Source: JAFGPL01 sp963781805 (lineage in GTDB: Bacteria > Bacteroidota > Bacteroidia > Bacteroidales > UBA10428). Taken from it: a stretch of 64,000 nucleotides of DNA. This document shows, piece by piece, positions 60,942 through 64,000 of the stretch. How positions within the stretch are numbered: position 1 is the first letter of the stretch; each line of letters begins with the position of its first letter. Below the pieces are notes generated by a model. The model saw only the letters and a list, made by a program, of their open reading frames with translations, did no database searches and was not told where the DNA came from. Both the position numbers and the translations under genes were made by a program. The DNA lies in assembly GCA_963781805.1 (NCBI GenBank), contig CAWAHF010000004.1, forward strand, positions 3,968,001 to 4,032,000. The letters run 5' to 3'.

Positions 60942-60949
60942 TATCTTTG
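60942..60949 (+). promoter_or_regulatory. Candidate -7 element for the right-edge repeat protein
   Basis: TATCTTTG matches TAnnTTTG, 137 bp before the ATG at 61086. This implies a leader of about 130 nt, which contains an 8-bp hairpin (TGCCATTT 61035-61042 with AAATGGCA 61049-61056). The -33 element is not clear. Confidence 0.38.
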
Positions 60950-61085
60950 AGTAAGAGCTTGAGAATGTGTAAACATCTAAAAACCCGGAATAAAAAATCG
61001 ACCTAATTTAAACCCTTAAATACACTATTTTAAATGCCATTTGTCAAAAAATGGCAAAATTAATAACTAACAGGCAAACGTACAG

Positions 61086-64000
61086 ATGCCGGGCAGATTA
61101 ACAAACCTACTAACTCTTTTGGGTATACTAAATTTTGGTATACCCATTATCGTCTTTGGTCAGTGTGCTTTAATTACCGATAATTTTAGCGGACAAAGCC
61201 CAAGCAGTGTGTGTGCTCCTGTTGATCTTACCATGGATGTAAAATACAAGTTCATTGTTCCGGTAGATCCTGCAAAAGTAGAGATTCTTTATGTCTGGAA
61301 TGATGGTACCGGAGCTACTACCACTGTACCTGCAATATCTCAGGGTGACACTATATTCTCTACCACTCAAAGTCATTTATATCCACCTGCTGATAATTGT
61401 TCATATACAGCTGAATCGTATGTTATATATGATGGCGCTACCTGTGTTAGCAGTAGTCGCCAGGAACAGACATTCAGTGCGTGGGCAAGAGACAACGAAA
61501 ACGGGGGAGTAATTATTACAGAACCTGTAGTAGCCCAGTTTTGCGAAGGAGAAGATATAGTAGATGTTACATTCGACGATAATTCTACATTCAACTGCAA
61601 TATAAATATAGAACCGGATAAACCTAACAGGTTAACCCGGTGGGTACAATTTATTTATGGAACCACTTCGATTGGGGGCGACAGAATTCCGGATATTACT
61701 ATCAGAGATCCTTATGGGAACGTTTATACTATGACAGATGGATCGGGAAATAATCTGCCTACAGTTTCAGGTCCAATTATTGAAGTGCCAATTCCGGCAG
61801 ACGGGCCAAACCAGACATCATGGGCAATTAGCGCACCGGCAGGCGGGGTGGCCGGCGATATTTTTGAGATTACCATGCGCAACTGGAATGTCTGTAATCC
61901 ATACGACAAAAATCCTTTTGATGCCATTCCTCCTTCCGATCCGATTGATGGGGAGTATCCGCCCATTACGACCACTGCCCTGATTGAAATTATCACTACA
62001 CCTCCTCGTATTACAAATCCGTCTCTCGAATTTTGTGTAGGTAGCAATATTAATCTTACATTATCGACATCGGGTGGAATGGTAAACTGGTTCAGAGATT
62101 CACTCATGACTGATTATATTCATACCGGTAACTCGTTTGATCCTACCGGATCGCCTACTTTTCTCGATAACAATGTGGCAGGAAAATATTCCTACTATGT
62201 TACCGAAAGTATAGGGGCATGCGAAAGCGCTCCAAGTAAAATTACCTTTGAAATATTTGATACACCTACACCTCCCTCAGATGCGGGTCCCGATATAAGT
62301 ATTTGTGATGACACCATAACGCTACACGGGAGTGTGCCAATTATTGGAACAGGAACATGGACAACCACCGGAGGAGCTATTATCAGTATCCCGGACAATC
62401 CAACCACCTTTGTAACCAATCTTGATCCGGGTCCCAATCTCTTTAGATGGTCATTGCGGAACGGTCCTTGTATGTCGGTTGATGAAATAATTGTTTATTC
62501 AGACAAACAACCTGCACCGGCCAATGCAGGTCCAGATCAGTCTTTTTGTGACAATGCCAATGCCAATCTTGCAGCCAATAATCCAACTAATAATGGAGAC
62601 GGAACCTGGAATACTGTGTCAGGTAGCGCTGATTTTTCAGACATACACGATGCACATGCAATAGTATCAAATATTTCAGGCGGTGAAAATATATTCGTTT
62701 GGACGATTGAAAGCCAGTTTAGCTCTTGCATAACCACATCTGATACGTTGAAAATACTCAGGGATGAAACTCCACAGCCAGCAAATGCAGGGCCGGATGT
62801 TAGTGTTTGCGATATAAATTCTATACCATTGACAGGAAATGCAGCATCAAACGGAGGTTCAGGTCTTTGGACAATTTTAAGCGGAGGATCTGCTATTTCG
62901 AATCCTTCACAACATGATGCAACCGTTACAAATTTATCCTTTGGAGTAAATAGTTATCAGTGGACCATTTCCAGTCAATTTGGAATTTGCAGTGGCTCTT
63001 CTGATCAATTGACAATTACCAGGGATGAAATGCCTGCTGCTGCCAATGCAGGAATGGATCAGTTTCTGTGTAACTCAACCTCCTCACCGCTCGGTGCCAA
63101 TACGCCAACTATTGGCAATGGCGTATGGTCTGTTACTTCAAAACCGGTTGCTATAAACCCTGTCTTTAATCCTTCTGTTAACAATCCAAATGCAACCGTA
63201 CAAATTTTATCCGGAAATGAGGGTTTATATAAATTTACCTGGACTATTACCAATGCCAGTTGTATTACCTCGGATACACTAAGTGTGGATTTTGGCAAAC
63301 CGGTTCCAATAGCCAACGCCGGGAATGATGATACCATTTGTGGTCAGTCTGCTTTATTGAGCGGAAGCAATCCGGGCATCGGACATGCAACCTGGTCGAA
63401 AGTGAGCGGACCGGGAACTGTAATTTTTTTACCGAATTCAGCTTCACCATCTGTGCTAGCCCGGATCAATCCGGGAGATGAGGGATTATATCTTTTTGAA
63501 TACAGAATTAGCAGTGGTTCATGTCCTCCATCAGCCGATACAGTGAGTATACTGTACAAACCACAACCCGGTGTTCCGTTAGCTTCGGATGTTCAAAACT
63601 GCGGTCCGGGTGCTTTGACGTTAAATTCATCGATAGGCACAAATGGGACACAGAACAGATGGTACGATGCATCATCCGGTGGAAATATACTGGCTTCAAC
63701 TACTTCATATACTACCCCGATTCTTAATGCGGATCAGAGTTTTTGGGTAGCAACATATGATAATGCTACGCAATGCGAGAGTCCGAGAAGAAAAGTTAAT
63801 GTCCTCATACATCCAATACCGGGAAATCCGTCAGTTGCGGATGTATTAAATTGCGGACCTTCTTCTTTTAATCTTGTTGCTTCGATTGGTACCGATGGAA
63901 CAACGAATAAATGGTATGATGCGCAAACTGGGGGAAATCTGCTGAGTACTTCAAAAAATTTCAATACAGGAATTGTGGATAGTTCGTCAACATTCTGGGT
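61086..64000 (+). CDS. Large secreted Ig/PKD-like repeat protein (3' end outside window)
   Basis: About 971 codons are open to the window edge. The ATG at 61086 gives a signal peptide ending near IIVFGQ (residue ~26). Residues ~30-400 are non-repetitive beta-rich sequence. Then come repeats of about 80-90 residues starting DAGPDISIC (~62283), NAGPDQSFC (~62526), NAGPDVSVC (~62787), NAGMDQFLC (~63048) and NAGNDDTIC (~63318). Two Ig-like modules with DVQNCGPGAL (~63588) / DVLNCGPSSF (~63840) and NRWYDASSGGN / NKWYDAQTGGN follow. Such proteins in this phylum usually end in a gliding-motility type B C-terminal domain, but here it would lie beyond the edge. Probably an adhesin. Confidence 0.85.
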   Translation, partial: MPGRLTNLLTLLGILNFGIPIIVFGQCALITDNFSGQSPSSVCAPVDLTMDVKYKFIVPVDPAKVEILYVWNDGTGATTTVPAISQGDTIFSTTQSHLYPPADNCSYTAESYVIYDGATCVSSSRQEQTFSAWARDNENGGVIITEPVVAQFCEGEDIVDVTFDDNSTFNCNINIEPDKPNRLTRWVQFIYGTTSIGGDRIPDITIRDPYGNVYTMTDGSGNNLPTVSGPIIEVPIPADGPNQTSWAISAPAGGVAGDIFEITMRNWNVCNPYDKNPFDAIPPSDPIDGEYPPITTTALIEIITTPPRITNPSLEFCVGSNINLTLSTSGGMVNWFRDSLMTDYIHTGNSFDPTGSPTFLDNNVAGKYSYYVTESIGACESAPSKITFEIFDTPTPPSDAGPDISICDDTITLHGSVPIIGTGTWTTTGGAIISIPDNPTTFVTNLDPGPNLFRWSLRNGPCMSVDEIIVYSDKQPAPANAGPDQSFCDNANANLAANNPTNNGDGTWNTVSGSADFSDIHDAHAIVSNISGGENIFVWTIESQFSSCITTSDTLKILRDETPQPANAGPDVSVCDINSIPLTGNAASNGGSGLWTILSGGSAISNPSQHDATVTNLSFGVNSYQWTISSQFGICSGSSDQLTITRDEMPAAANAGMDQFLCNSTSSPLGANTPTIGNGVWSVTSKPVAINPVFNPSVNNPNATVQILSGNEGLYKFTWTITNASCITSDTLSVDFGKPVPIANAGNDDTICGQSALLSGSNPGIGHATWSKVSGPGTVIFLPNSASPSVLARINPGDEGLYLFEYRISSGSCPPSADTVSILYKPQPGVPLASDVQNCGPGALTLNSSIGTNGTQNRWYDASSGGNILASTTSYTTPILNADQSFWVATYDNATQCESPRRKVNVLIHPIPGNPSVADVLNCGPSSFNLVASIGTDGTTNKWYDAQTGGNLLSTSKNFNTGIVDSSSTFW

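Overview
The window looks like a chromosomal segment of a low-GC member of the Bacteroidota, probably a gliding or surface-adhesive member of the Bacteroidales/Marinilabiliales or a related group. The evidence is a GldA-type ABC ATPase, a PorP/SprF protein next to a giant adhesin with a gliding-motility (type B, type IX secretion) C-terminal domain, a second secreted protein with a type A sorting domain, DUF4296, HU-CCDC81/SPOR and UpxY proteins, and promoters of the Bacteroidota form TTTG-N19-TAnnTTTG. I saw no rRNA, tRNA, CRISPR array, transposase or phage gene.

Layout. 1-11.0 kb: the 3' part of glmS, then a mostly minus-strand nucleotide-sugar block: rfbB, galE, and a complete four-enzyme set resembling WbpA/WbpB/WbpE/WbpD (WlbA/B/C) for UDP-2,3-diacetamido-2,3-dideoxy-glucuronate, together with gmd and fcl for GDP-fucose. 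A divergent HU-SPOR gene splits the block. No glycosyltransferase, flippase or polymerase lies inside the block, so it supplies precursors for surface glycan made elsewhere. 11-20 kb: metK, gldA, a TPR protein, asnS, rpoN, a PAP2-like membrane protein, a glycosyltransferase and a radical SAM protein. 20.3-31.5 kb: a minus-strand surface operon read as a small secreted SprB-repeat-like protein, a 3060-residue adhesin, a PorP/SprF protein and a DUF4296 lipoprotein. The adhesin contains 17 tandem units of exactly 279 bp, 15 of which are arranged as five 837-bp higher-order repeats. 31.9-44.2 kb: a putative outer-membrane protein, lpdA, a patatin-POTRA-barrel protein, meaB, a DUF1573 protein, a TolB-like/beta-barrel gene broken by a one-base frameshift, a half-size TSUP transporter, a 55-residue ferredoxin and rmuC. 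44.2-52.6 kb: two small secreted proteins sharing a recurring E-x-W-M motif, rsmI with a conserved partner, tdk, an UpxY antiterminator, then a run of envelope genes (small Trp/Cys-rich membrane protein, LolA-like protein, a YidD with a signal peptide, two TPR/membrane paralogues) ending in dprA. 52.6-64 kb: yraN, an LD-carboxypeptidase, an intergenic palindromic repeat, a secreted esterase, metG, a purine nucleoside phosphorylase, a DUF547 protein, a GF-x-N repeat protein, and the start of a second large secreted repeat protein that runs off the right edge.

Functionally the window combines envelope construction (sugar precursors, PorP/SprF, adhesins, SPOR, YidD-like and LolA-like proteins) with housekeeping genes. 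The most unusual items are the exactly periodic adhesin array with its higher-order structure, the stand-alone SprB-like protein that heads its operon, the YidD-centred envelope operon, and the ExWM small secreted proteins. All family names come from recognising motifs by eye; no database search was run.
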